Source of the DNA: Phoronis australis
Taxonomy: Eukaryota > Phoronida > Phoronidae
Length of the DNA stretch: 60,000 nucleotides
Direction: 5' to 3'
Assembly (NCBI GenBank): GCA_002633005.1
Contig: NMRA01000089.1
Span: forward strand, 795,895 to 855,894
Both the position numbers and the translations under genes were made by a program. Of this stretch, positions 12,241-22,273 are shown one piece after another. Under the pieces are notes generated by a model that had not been told where the DNA came from, searched no databases, and worked only from the letters and a program-made list of their open reading frames with translations. Numbering within the stretch: the stretch's first letter is position 1; the number at the start of each line of letters is the position of its first letter.

Positions 12241-12694
12241 GGCTCCACGGAGCGTCAGTTTCTCCTTTAGATCTATTGTCACAGAATAATGGAATACGTA
12301 AATGGTTAATCAATTATTGTTTGGTGAATAAGAATAAATATAGCCAGTTGCTGAAAAACGATAGTTTTGTAAAAATTTGCATTCTTTTGTGATGTGATTT
12401 GCTTTAGTACATCGTAATTTGTTTTTAATGTGAACATGTTTATTTGAGGGAACTTACCAAGTTAATGTTTCTTGGGCTATTCCAAGTTCACGCATATGTG
12501 ATCTTGAGATTAAGCAAAAATTCCAAGTTGAAACACTTCATGTAGACTGAAAATGGCCTCGTGGCAGCTCTAGGCCAGTGGTTGGTCAGCAGTGGACCTA
12601 TCGCAAGCTCCGCCTCCTTGCGAAAAGTCACGTGACGTGACACCCAAGAAACAAACAAGATGTCAGAGGCAAATACACTGTCGCTAAACAACGA

Positions 12695-12761
12695 TGGGCG
12701 GTGCACCACAGGGGGGCTGGGGGGTTGTAGCCCCTCGCTTTTTTCAGTGCTGCGCCGCCCA
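12695..12761. repeat. Short GC-rich palindromic repeat, copy 1
   Basis: 67 bp bounded by TGGGCGGTGCA and TGCGCCGCCCA (10 of 11 complementary), with an inner GGGGTTGTAGCCCC hairpin and a CTTTTTTCAGTGC core. Two tandem relatives lie at 39568-39714. Confidence 0.65.
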
Positions 12762-15209
12762 TGCCTTTCTGGTGGAATCGATAAGTGTTTTTTTGCACTA
12801 TCCGAAAACACTTCGACAAGGACAATAGGCGAAGCTTTTCAGCAAAGAATCCTACATTTATGTTGTGGGAATTTGCAAAAGTGACGATGAAAAAATAAGT
12901 GTTAACTTTGAGGAAAAGTATTTCGGAGCCAGCGAAAATCCGAAGAACCCCACACGGGGTTTACCTTCACCTGACAAATGACAAGGCCACTGATGCGTTA
13001 TGTTCTTGTAAATCTGGGTGTGTACCTTAAAGTAGAATGATCTGCACGATGCCGTAGATTTTAGGATCTTTCGAACAAAATGAGTGAAGATTCACTAATA
13101 TTTTTATTCTGTTGCATGTGGAGAATTTCTGGCTTACACTGATCATAGCTCAGATTCCCTCACCCAGACAACTTTTATGACGCCTATTCAGCACACCCTT
13201 TTTATTGATGTAGATCTGAGCTAATGAAGTGGAAAGATAATTGCTAGCATTACTGTCTCAACAATGGTTGTTGTGAGTACCCCCAGTTTGGTTTTCTCTG
13301 ACATTTGCAGAGTTACAGAATGCAAGTCTGGAGAGTAGTTTTAACTTTGTACATTATAAATATTACAAAATGACTAAAAAGGTTAACTTGTGTTTATTAT
13401 CACAAAGGGCCACTTCCCAAAGGAATGGTGTTTTTCAAATTGGTTTTATTTCCAGGAACGCGTTGAGAACTTTTTATTTAAGTTTTAAACTTGAAGTACC
13501 AAAAACAGTGGTAGATTTTGATCGCCAGCGAAACTTAATTAGTTAAGTTCATTGTGAGCCCATCCCTGAACTTTCCACATAACAGGTACACTAAACATTT
13601 CACGTGTTTATTAAAGTTCAATCTTTATTAGAACTCAATCATAAAATATATGTACAAAAGCGCAAATATGGTGATAACCTAACTGAAGATTTGGAATCTT
13701 TAGACAATTTTGGTGGCACTGACTATATAACTATTCTAGCCCACATGCGAGGCCTGCGCACGTCTGGTACAACGTGTATCAGACTGCCTGCAATTATTTT
13801 TTATTCTAGCTCTTTGTCAGTAATAAAAAATGAAAAGTGGGCACAAGTTAAGTACAACTGTTTCCTGGTCAAAAATCTGGTAAAACAAGATTGAAAGAAT
13901 ATTAAAAAAAATGAATCCATGTGATTCTGTTAACTCTGATCAGCGTTTGTATATCCACCGAGTATATTAATACGCACGGTATCTTCAATCGTACCCAATG
14001 GTTGTTGTTTTTAGATTATTAGTTCATCGACTTTTAACAATCGAAAACCATACTTGTTTTTTTTTTCCAGCTGAATATCGCCGTGGTGTTCGTTTTTAAC
14101 GAAAAATCAGTGGTAAATGCATTTTGAAAATTCGCCATTATTTACAGGCAGTGATGTTTACTACGGTTTATGGTTAGGTAATTACACTTAATTGGGTCTT
14201 GCTCGCATTGGGCAATGCCGTCATCACAACTGTACCTGACTCCGGCGCCGCGCTCTCTTTGATCCTGGTAAAAGCCGCTCAGGAGGACGAGCGGTGAAAA
14301 TTCCCGAATACCTTTAGAAATGCGTGACTTCCTTGAAAGCGTATTATTCATGGTATGGTCTGCTAAAATCCGCCAAATGAAAAGTAGGTCACAACTGCCC
14401 GTGAGACTCCCTGAGTAAAGTAGGTCGAATCGATAACACTGTTTACGCTTTTCTATTCTTCGAACAAAATATTTCGATTAAGAAATTCAGGGTTATAGCT
14501 CAAGTACACACTCATCTTGTCCAACGCGGTTGGTCTAGGGCTGTGTCCAAGTCGAATTAATGCACGTAATTGCACCGTTAAGACTATCCCTAGATTATAG
14601 TGCTTAGATCCAGCAGGTGCCGAGACAAAGGCTGCCAGACGAGTGGAACTCCGGAGTCAAAATCAGATAAGCCTACACTATAGCCATGAAACTGAAAAGC
14701 GTGTATCTTGGAACAAATATATTTGTGTTTAACCTTCGAGTAATCCAGCAACATTGCCAAGTTCAGCTACTCGTGTACGTGGCTGTTCGCACAGTTTGAA
14801 CACATAGTTTTTAAACTTTCGACACCACCTTTCGGTTTAGGAGATGCCCAAAAAATGACAGAATATTCTTCTTGAGCTGCATAACGGCTGTGAGAATTAC
14901 ACAGGCCATATCAACACCGTATCACCATTCTTATCACGCGGCTTGCAAACGCAGACGAAGATGTGTCAAGAATGTTGCGTTCTGATTGGTCAGTTAAGCC
15001 GTCAGTCGTAATCCTGGCGATATGTCAATTGACATGAAAGGTGTCTTTATTATTCTCTATTGTGGTGACACCAATGTAGGGCTAATTGGTCAGAATCAAT
15101 AAGGTGTCTCCTCTTCAGTTTATAAATTATATTGATTTGCTGTATAAGAGGTACTAGTTTATGAACATCCTGCTTGATCACCATTGTTTTCTGGCTAGCT
15201 GAGGTTCTT

Positions 15210-17088
15210 AAGACCCTTTCACACTAATGTCGACGTTGATGTGTTGATATTTTGAGAAGTTGCACTCAGTATGATCCTAGATCGAAGTTACCAGCGCAGT
15301 TAAAACAGAAGGATTTAACAGGAGTGTTGAGTATGGATGTTGTGCTACAGTCTCATCCAAGTTATTGCCAGGGGTCACTGCTATCGTCGGCAAGTAAGGG
15401 TCAGTGTCGTCTCTAATAGTTGCTTACCGTATTCGCCGCAATAACCGCCCATGCCCCTATAAGCGCCCCCCCCACGCGTTTTCAGACTTTGCCAAAATAA
15501 GCACCCAGTCCATGAACGTGTACGTGCGAAAACCTACAGTCCTAAAATTCTACAGTAACATCTTCAATTTATCAAAAATATCCGACAGTCCTGAAAAAAA
15601 TCATTGTGCGCAAAATTTGTAGACCACGAGCCTCGCCGCTATGTCAGTATTTAGCCGTGACTATACACTTCAAACTTCTGCCATGCCTCAAAACAAACAC
15701 AAAAGTTCTGCTGATATTGCGAGGACCAATGGTCTGGCCTTTCAGAACAGAAGTAGTGTACTTGTCTACGGGACTGCTTTGTAGATTTTTCCCGCTTTCA
15801 ACAAGAATCCAAATTTCTTTGTAGGCCTACACGTGAAAACCGCAAATCGAAGACTAATAAAAAGCTTGGCCAGTGTTAAAAGCACGTGGCCAGGAAACGC
15901 TCGCTACATACATGAACCTTTCGTCAAAGACATTAGTCAGAACTATCCATTCATGAAATGGGTAGCATAGCATCGGCAAGAAATGAATATTGGCACTAAT
16001 TTCCGACAGTTTCTAATACTATCAAAATGTTTGCATTATTTTTAAGATGAATTAATTGATTAACCATAATTGGTGTTTTTAAGCCAAATATCCCATGAAA
16101 TGACCACTGACAGTGAGTGCCTACACACCCTTACACCGAAAAATAACTGTCAGATAGTCACATACGCCGCATCCAGCCACACGGCGACTAATATGGCCTT
16201 ACTGAGACAAATGTTGAACGTTGTTAGCGACACGAGACCGGCAAGTGCTAAATAAAACACGCTCTGGTTTAGGCCTACTGCTTGTGCAAATTTCTTTAGA
16301 TACAATGCACATCTAGCTCGTTAGATTGCGTGGCTCTGGCCAAAAGACGATATCTGCTCTGGCAAATGAACTCTGGTGACGCACATGTGCTCGCTTACTC
16401 ACAAACGCAGACAACTTCAAAACAAACGTCACGTGACAACAACATGTGTGTTCGTCCAGACATTTTTCTCATATTGCGCCGATCATACATGTAGATGGCA
16501 TGATGTACTGGCACAGATTTGTACTTAAACCTGCCGTGATCCCGACTCCACGGGAACTTAAAAATCTTAGGGACGCTACTTGGAAAACTTGAGGAGGATT
16601 TCCGGTAATTTGCTTGAGTCGAAACTGTATTTTTATTCAAGCATTGAAGTTGCCATATTGACATTGGCGACGCAGGAAGTCGGCGAGTTTTTGCCCTGGG
16701 ATTTCAGCACAATTTTCTGTAAAATGATCGTAATTTAGCAGCAAAGTTTTATAGCAATGCACCACGGTTTTGTAGAAAGTCTTTTCATAGGTTACAGATA
16801 CGTCACAGAGCGTAAATATGATGAATTTTAGCTTCCGATTTCACCCGTTTCGGAGACCGGGTTTCAACGGCCTTGGGTTAATTAGCAGTGATGTAAATGT
16901 TCTCAAATTGTCGCATTAAAAAAATCTTAGCACATACAGGATGCACAGCGCTACTTTGTGATTTCTTGGATGACGACGGCGTCACCTACCGTTTACTTCG
17001 ATGCGGTTAACTACCAAAGCTGGTATGAACGATTCAATTAACTTCAAAGTTTACATGCGGAGTTCAGTTGGTATGAAAGGGCTTTAGG
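15210..17088. mobile_element. Possible DNA transposon with diverged inverted ends
   Basis: The left end AAGACCCTTTCACACTAATG resembles the reverse complement of the right end (AAGCCCTTTCATACCAACTG). No transposase frame and no clear target duplication are seen. It encloses a GCCC-rich stretch at 15440-15480 typical of other repeats. Confidence 0.3.
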
Positions 17089-17531
17089 TATCTATGTTAG
17101 ACCAAGACTGGGTGAAGCCGGTTATGAACAAACCTTTTGCCTTTGCATTTAGCCCGCAAAATCTAGAAAAGGCTTTAGCTGTCAACCTCAGTCAGAGTTG
17201 ATACCAAGTATCTACTGTTCTAATTCTGTGGAAAAATAAATTTTGATTTAGACCATGCACTAAACAGATTGTAAAACTGGTTTCGACTTGTCCGATACTC
17301 AGATCGGGTGTTTCCTGGAGCATTACTGGTTGAGACCAAGCTTAGCAGGGTCTTTTTCAGCTGGTCATTTTTATCATCGAGTGTGTTCATGGGCCAAATT
17401 AAGAGTTGTCAGTTCTCTCCATGTTCAGAAATCACTACTGCCAGTTAAGAAATGAGACTAGTGTTATAACAATGACTGAGTTTTTTGATAATTAGTGCAA
17501 CTGTACTGTAGATTTGAAATGTAAGTTTGAT

Positions 17532-18067
17532 CTGAAGCGTGTTCAACAGAGTGAGCGCCTGCTAGCGTGTACTCGCGAACACAAGGAACAGCTCCTGAAC
17601 AGCTGTGAGCGCTCACTGTGCGATCCAGTGATGCGACTCTGAAGCAGATTGTGTTGAACGTCTTAGCCGATGAGCTTAACACTAACAGTCCTTCCTATAG
17701 CGTACTGAGCTATAAATATGATTAATCTTTGCCAAAAATATCGGCAGCCCAAGACAACAACCGTGAAGGCTTTGGCCCAACTAGAATCGAAAATTACGTC
17801 GAGGAAACTGTTCCTCGCTACAGCGACCCGCAATTTAAGTCGCAGTTTCGGATGAGTCGGTCAACTTTTGAGGTTATAGTTTTCGTGTTGCAGAACCATA
17901 ATGGGTTCATATGATGTTGCAGACGTGAAGCCTTCGCAGGACGCCATCTTGGAAATCTAAGCGAACATGCTCTCAAGGTTGTTCGCGAGCGCTAACGTGA
18001 ACACAGCTGTTCAGGACGAGGGCGCTCAAATCGCTCGCAGGCGCTCACTCTATTGAACACGCTTCTG
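17532..18067 (+). mobile_element. PIF/Harbinger-like element remnant with terminal inverted repeats
   Basis: The left end CTGAAGCGTGTTCAAC continues through GAGTGAGCGCCTGC and is mirrored at the right end (GCAGGCGCTCACTC, then GAACACGCTTCTG). A second inner pair, CCTGAACAGCTGTG at 17594 and its complement at 18002, is perfect. Between them the frame 17729-17914 reads NYVEETVPRYSDPQFKSQF then RMSRSTFEVI, which looks like the N-terminal part of a HARBI1/DDE_Tnp_4-type transposase; the catalytic core is missing. At 536 bp it is an internally deleted, non-autonomous copy. The target duplication is unclear (TTGAT against ATGAT). Confidence 0.6.
17729..17914 (+). pseudogene. Truncated Harbinger-type transposase fragment
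   Basis: 61 codons. The VPRYSDPQFKSQFRMSRSTF segment resembles the conserved N-terminal region of Harbinger/HARBI1 nucleases. No DDE residues are present, so it cannot be active. Confidence 0.5.
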
Positions 18068-18719
18068 ATGATACATTTGCTTGAACCTGACGTTTCTTAT
18101 CAGTAGGCATTAATGTTTAACTTAAGGTTATGTAGAACTGGAGAAAATTTGAAAAATTCCCTCTTTTGCACCAGGTTATCAAAAGTTGGACTCTTAAAAT
18201 AGACACAAAAGAATGATGTAAAAGGTTTTTTGAGAATCCATCGTGTGCATTTTTATTTTAGTGAATTTTGGACATGTTTACGACACTGTAGTTTGGCTAT
18301 GAAAATGTACCCATCTTTTTGTGAAATTTTACTAAAAAGACGTCTATACATGACTCAATTAATGTCAGACTGGTGCATGTGTCCAAAATGAAATTCTGCA
18401 GGTTTTCTGCTTTCAGCAGTATATATACTTTTGCTGTGTTAAACTGGTTTTTTAGATTCTTTACTAAATACATACACAGACTTGTCAAATAATGAGGTCC
18501 TAAAGTATTAGTGTAACAAGATAAATTATAAAATGACATCTACAGATGTCAAACATAGTGTGTAAACAGTTTCCAATCTATTACGAGTATTGGTAATTAT
18601 GATCAGTCCATTTGTCCATTGAACTTTATGGTAAAATTCATACTGGGATGCCAGCTAAGACAGCATTAATGCTTGTTGAACGGCTCTTGTAAATCTACAC
18701 TCTGAGAACCCTTTCCTCC

Positions 18720-18860
18720 CGTTCAGTAACGCTACGACCTGGCTAAAAAGTAAGACTTCGCGAGATTACGTGATATATTGCTGTGTATTTCAAATAAAAT
18801 CACGTGACTTTGGCTATAATTTTAGCTAGGTCTTAGCGTAGGTCCTAGCATTACTGAACG
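18720..18860. mobile_element. MITE family A, copy 1
   Basis: 141 bp with ends CGTTCAGTAACGCTACGACC and (reverse complement) CGTTCAGTAATGCTAGGACC. The interior has AAAATCACGTGACTT. Relatives lie at 23081, 39261 and 58251. Confidence 0.65.
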
Positions 18861-19630
18861 CACGCCTGGTTCCCATTATCTGGTCAGACAGCAGCAACAG
18901 CAGTAATGTTACGTGGTGGCCCATTCTTTTAATTTTTTTTCGTTATTCATTTATTTTCTTACCGTTTTCTGTATCTGTTAGTACATAAAAGTACAGTTAA
19001 GTTAATTTGACAAGTTTTGACAGAACTCTCCCAGACTCCATGTATGATAAACTTCTTGCCAGAATTACCTGGCAGTTAAAGTAGACCTTTTGTCATAATA
19101 AAATAGGGATTTTGGCGAAATTTAGTTCAATAATTGTTTAATGTTTTGGATGTCCTTGCGCTGTATGTTGTTGGTGTGTTCTCAACAAACTGCATAGGGC
19201 AATGCCTGTTTAGATTTTGTAGAGATTTAACCTGCATTGAAACAGATTCTTGGTAAAAAGAAATAGATATTTAATGGTGGTTTTGTATATCAAAACCTTA
19301 CCGAATTTCGATGACATACAGTTTATTTTGAAAACTGCAGTCATTGATTTCGTCCAGACAAGGGACATTTACTACATTTTGTTGAATGAGACTCTGCCCT
19401 TATCATCAAACTTAATTTTAAAGTTGGAACCTATCAATCTTAATTGGTTTTTACATAAAATTTCGCCAACATAATAGCTATGTATTGATTCCTGAATTGC
19501 ACTGAGTGTATTAGCTTTTAACACAGCTGTGCTTGGTATATTGCGTTAGTTTAAGGCAATTGTGTATGGCACTTTGCGCGTAGAGGATGAATTATCAGCA
19601 GACACTGTATGCTTCCAACATTGTCTAAAA

Positions 19631-19783
19631 GGCCTTTTCCACTCCCTCCAAAGTTACCGAAGCGGTAACTTCGCTGAACTATAAGTCTGAAGTTGATGTA
19701 AAGTCTCATGTTCAGCATCGGGATAAACCAAAATTAACATCGAACCTTCGATTGTAGCGAAATTAAGAGTGTGGGAAAGGGCC
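19631..19783. mobile_element. Small palindromic MITE
   Basis: 153 bp starting GGCCTTTTCCACTCCC and ending GAGTGTGGGAAAGGGCC, an imperfect inverted pair. No target duplication is evident. Confidence 0.45.
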
Positions 19784-20214
19784 GTAACTGCCATGTTTTG
19801 CTTACTTAAGAAGATGGAAATTACAGGATTTCAGTTGTTGGTATTTGATACCATATTATGAACTGCGTATGCAGATTTTGGTCCATCTGCTTTCATCCAA
19901 ACTTTCGTTTTTTTTTTTCAACAAACCATTTTTGCTCAAGTGTTCTGGAAATACACTTAGGGTAAAGCACCTCTACCAAAGCGTCACTTAGTTGAGTGTC
20001 TCTTGTACTGGCATGTGTCTTAACCTGGGCCGTGTTGTGTACTCAATGAATTGGAAACACACTGTCTTCCATTTGCATTTCATAAGTCAACTTGTAGTCA
20101 TATGCTGTTTCAAAAGCTTACTTTTTCAGGTTGTGCTTTCACTTAAGCACAATTTCGTGGTAATTGCTTCGGCCTAAATGTCCCAGAACTCAGTGAGAAA
20201 ACAATCTTTTACTT

Positions 20215-20535
20215 AGAAAATGTTGGCACTATATATCTCAAGAATGAAGTTTAACATTTGGTTGGTGATGCTGTGCATTGAGGTGTAGGTAGAGTGTCTT
20301 CAGGCGGGTTGGCATCAACTGATTTTGGTGACCTTCATCTCATTTTCAAGGTCAAGGTCATAGCAGAAATAAGAGTTTGACCAGGAAAATGTTGGCACAT
20401 TTCAAGTACGAAAGCATACATTTTGTTCGTATTTTGCACTAAGTGTAAGTGGGGTGTCTCAACACATCAGTTGAATTTGGTGACTTTGACATGATTTTCA
20501 AGGTCAAAGTGAGAAAGGTTGAAGCTACATTACAT
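20215..20535. repeat. Two tandem copies of a GGTCAAGGTCA-containing repeat
   Basis: Two units of roughly 160 bp share AAAATGTTGGCAC, GTGTCTYA, TTGGTGAC and ATTTTCAAGGTCAA. The TCAAGGTCA core resembles a nuclear-receptor half-site, but here it is part of the repeat. Confidence 0.55.
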
Positions 20536-20870
20536 TACGGTAATATGACAACAGATGACTATAAGTTTCGGACCGATCTGAATACCACTGTGCCCCCTTG
20601 TGGCAATTTTAGTTTTTTACATTTGCCTCTGTATCTTTGGAAATCCTTGATGGACTTTCATAAAATTTGGCAAAAAGGCTTTTAATAAGCAGGTGATGAT
20701 ACCATTCCATTTTTGGACTGATTCGGCAGATTGTACGCCACCTTGTGGCCATTTTGCGTCCGTTTTCTGGCATCCGCCTCTCATCTGCCATGTTGCTCAA
20801 ACGATCATTGTGAAAATTTACAGATGTATTCATGATGAAAAGGCCAGACTGTAAGTGTAATTGAGTGATC
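20535..20870. repeat. Copy of the dispersed repeat found in the LTD gene introns
   Basis: It shares CTTGTGGCAATTTTAG, TTGCCTCTGTATCTTTGGA, TTCATAAAATTTGGCA and CACCTTGTGGCCATTTT with the arrays at 27.1-28.1 and 42.7-44.2 kb. Confidence 0.6.
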
Positions 20871-21134
20871 ATAGGCTCGAAATGATGTGCTGCACCTGGC
20901 TTATCTTTCTACAAAATATCAATACTGCACCCCATAAAACTACAGCCTTGAAACTAGTTGCATATATCTGCAGCCTTAGGGTACATACAGTATGGTTGCC
21001 CTGTGACAATTACTGGACTGTTCATTTTTTATAAATAAAGCATTAGAGATGGGGTTTGACGGCTAAAGTTATGTTTCTGAGCAGAACAAACATTATACGA
21101 TCATGCTGTTTGTAAACCTCAACTTTTCTTTCAG

Positions 21135-21237
21135 AACTATGGAAAATACAGTAAATGGAGAATACATTTAGTGGTTGAAAGGTCACTAATTAATGGACTG
21201 AACTGAAGGTGAACTCAGCAAACTGTGAGAAAGCACG
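21135..21237 (+). promoter_or_regulatory. 5' UTR part of LTD exon 1 with upstream AUGs
   Basis: A strong acceptor (TTTTCTTTCAG at 21134) precedes this stretch, implying a non-coding exon further upstream. It contains three short upstream reading frames, starting at 21139, 21155 and about 21195, all terminating before the main ATG, which has A at -3. Confidence 0.55.
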
Positions 21238-22273
21238 ATGACTCTGAAACTGAGTGTGTTTGTGGTCCTCTTTCTTTATGTTGTTGAGAGAATTGAGGGT
21301 GACGGTCATTCTTCATGCACCTCTGCAGTTGGCAACAACACCTGTCACATACATATCAATGAAATTTTTAGAAAAGCCAGTGGCGTCATGGTGGAGCTGT
21401 TTTACGACGGGCGCATGGCCTGGACTCCGACTGATTATTATATCCTGGCTCACGTGGTGGACCCGTTAGGCTTTGACTATACTGTGCGGTATTTAAAACG
21501 AATAAATTGTACATTCAACTCAAACGGTTTCTGCATTATGCACTTGGGAGATTCCCACGTCACCATGGATCAGTTGGTTGGTGAAGGAACAAAAGTGATC
21601 GCTTTGTATAAAGATATTACCAGTAAACATTGTGATATCAAGAAGGGATCTACGCTTAAGTATCCAGCTAGTTGTGGTCTAGAGGCTGTCATTTTGACAG
21701 ATGGAAGTAGTGGAAACATGACCCATTTAAAAACATTGTTTCACCATAATTCATCATTCATAAATCAGGAACGGTCGTTTCATAATGGTCTTTCTGTCCA
21801 GCGTTGCTTACAGCTTGGTAACTCTAATCAGTATGGTTACAACGTGCACACCGCCACGCCCATGTCTTTCAATAACTGTACTCTGCCTAATGTAACAATC
21901 AACGAATTTGATTTCAACGCACAGTTCCTTGAACTCCGTGGTATGCCGAATATGAGCCTACAAAACATTGTCCTAGTTCTATACTCCAGCCACTTTAACC
22001 ATGCTTACAAAACTATCAGCTTGGATCGCGATTGTATTGGCGCGAGTGGCTTTTTCGTGATTGGTTCAAGCAATGACACAGACAAAAAGATTGCTCATCG
22101 AGAATGGATGCAGGTGGGCAGTAATGCGGTTGCTCTCTATTTTGGTGATGAAGCGGACTTTCCGGAAGCTGTGGCGCCTGTAGATAAAGACCCCCGACTG
22201 ATTGATGCGTTAGTGTATGGTGAAACAACGGATGACACCGTCGCTACTACATTGATTTCCCTACTCATCAAAG
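21238..22273 (+). CDS. LTD gene exon 1: signal peptide, module 1 and most of module 2
   Basis: 1036 nt, residues 1-346. The first module is diverged (HIHINEI, MVELF, NSNGFCIMHLG, SVQRC) and the second is clear (VTINEFD, FLELR, ASGFFVIGS, LIDALVYG). Donor CAAAG|GTTTGT. Unlike the other modules, these carry no internal intron up to this donor. Confidence 0.9.

Larger units (their letters stand above)
7417..21134. other. Intergenic region between the divergent sulfatase and LTD genes
   Basis: About 13.7 kb without a convincing intact gene. Identifiable content is listed separately: THAP-like relic, repeats at 10.7-11.1 kb, tandem repeat at 11.6-12.2 kb, GC-rich palindrome at 12.7 kb, possible transposon 15.2-17.1 kb, Harbinger-like element at 17.5 kb and MITEs at 18.7 and 19.6 kb. 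Non-coding first exons of both genes could also lie here. Confidence 0.6.

Noticed and set aside
20330-20520. TCAAGGTCA as nuclear-receptor response elements upstream of the LTD gene
   Set aside because: The motif is part of a repeated unit, so its recurrence is explained by duplication and not by regulatory selection.
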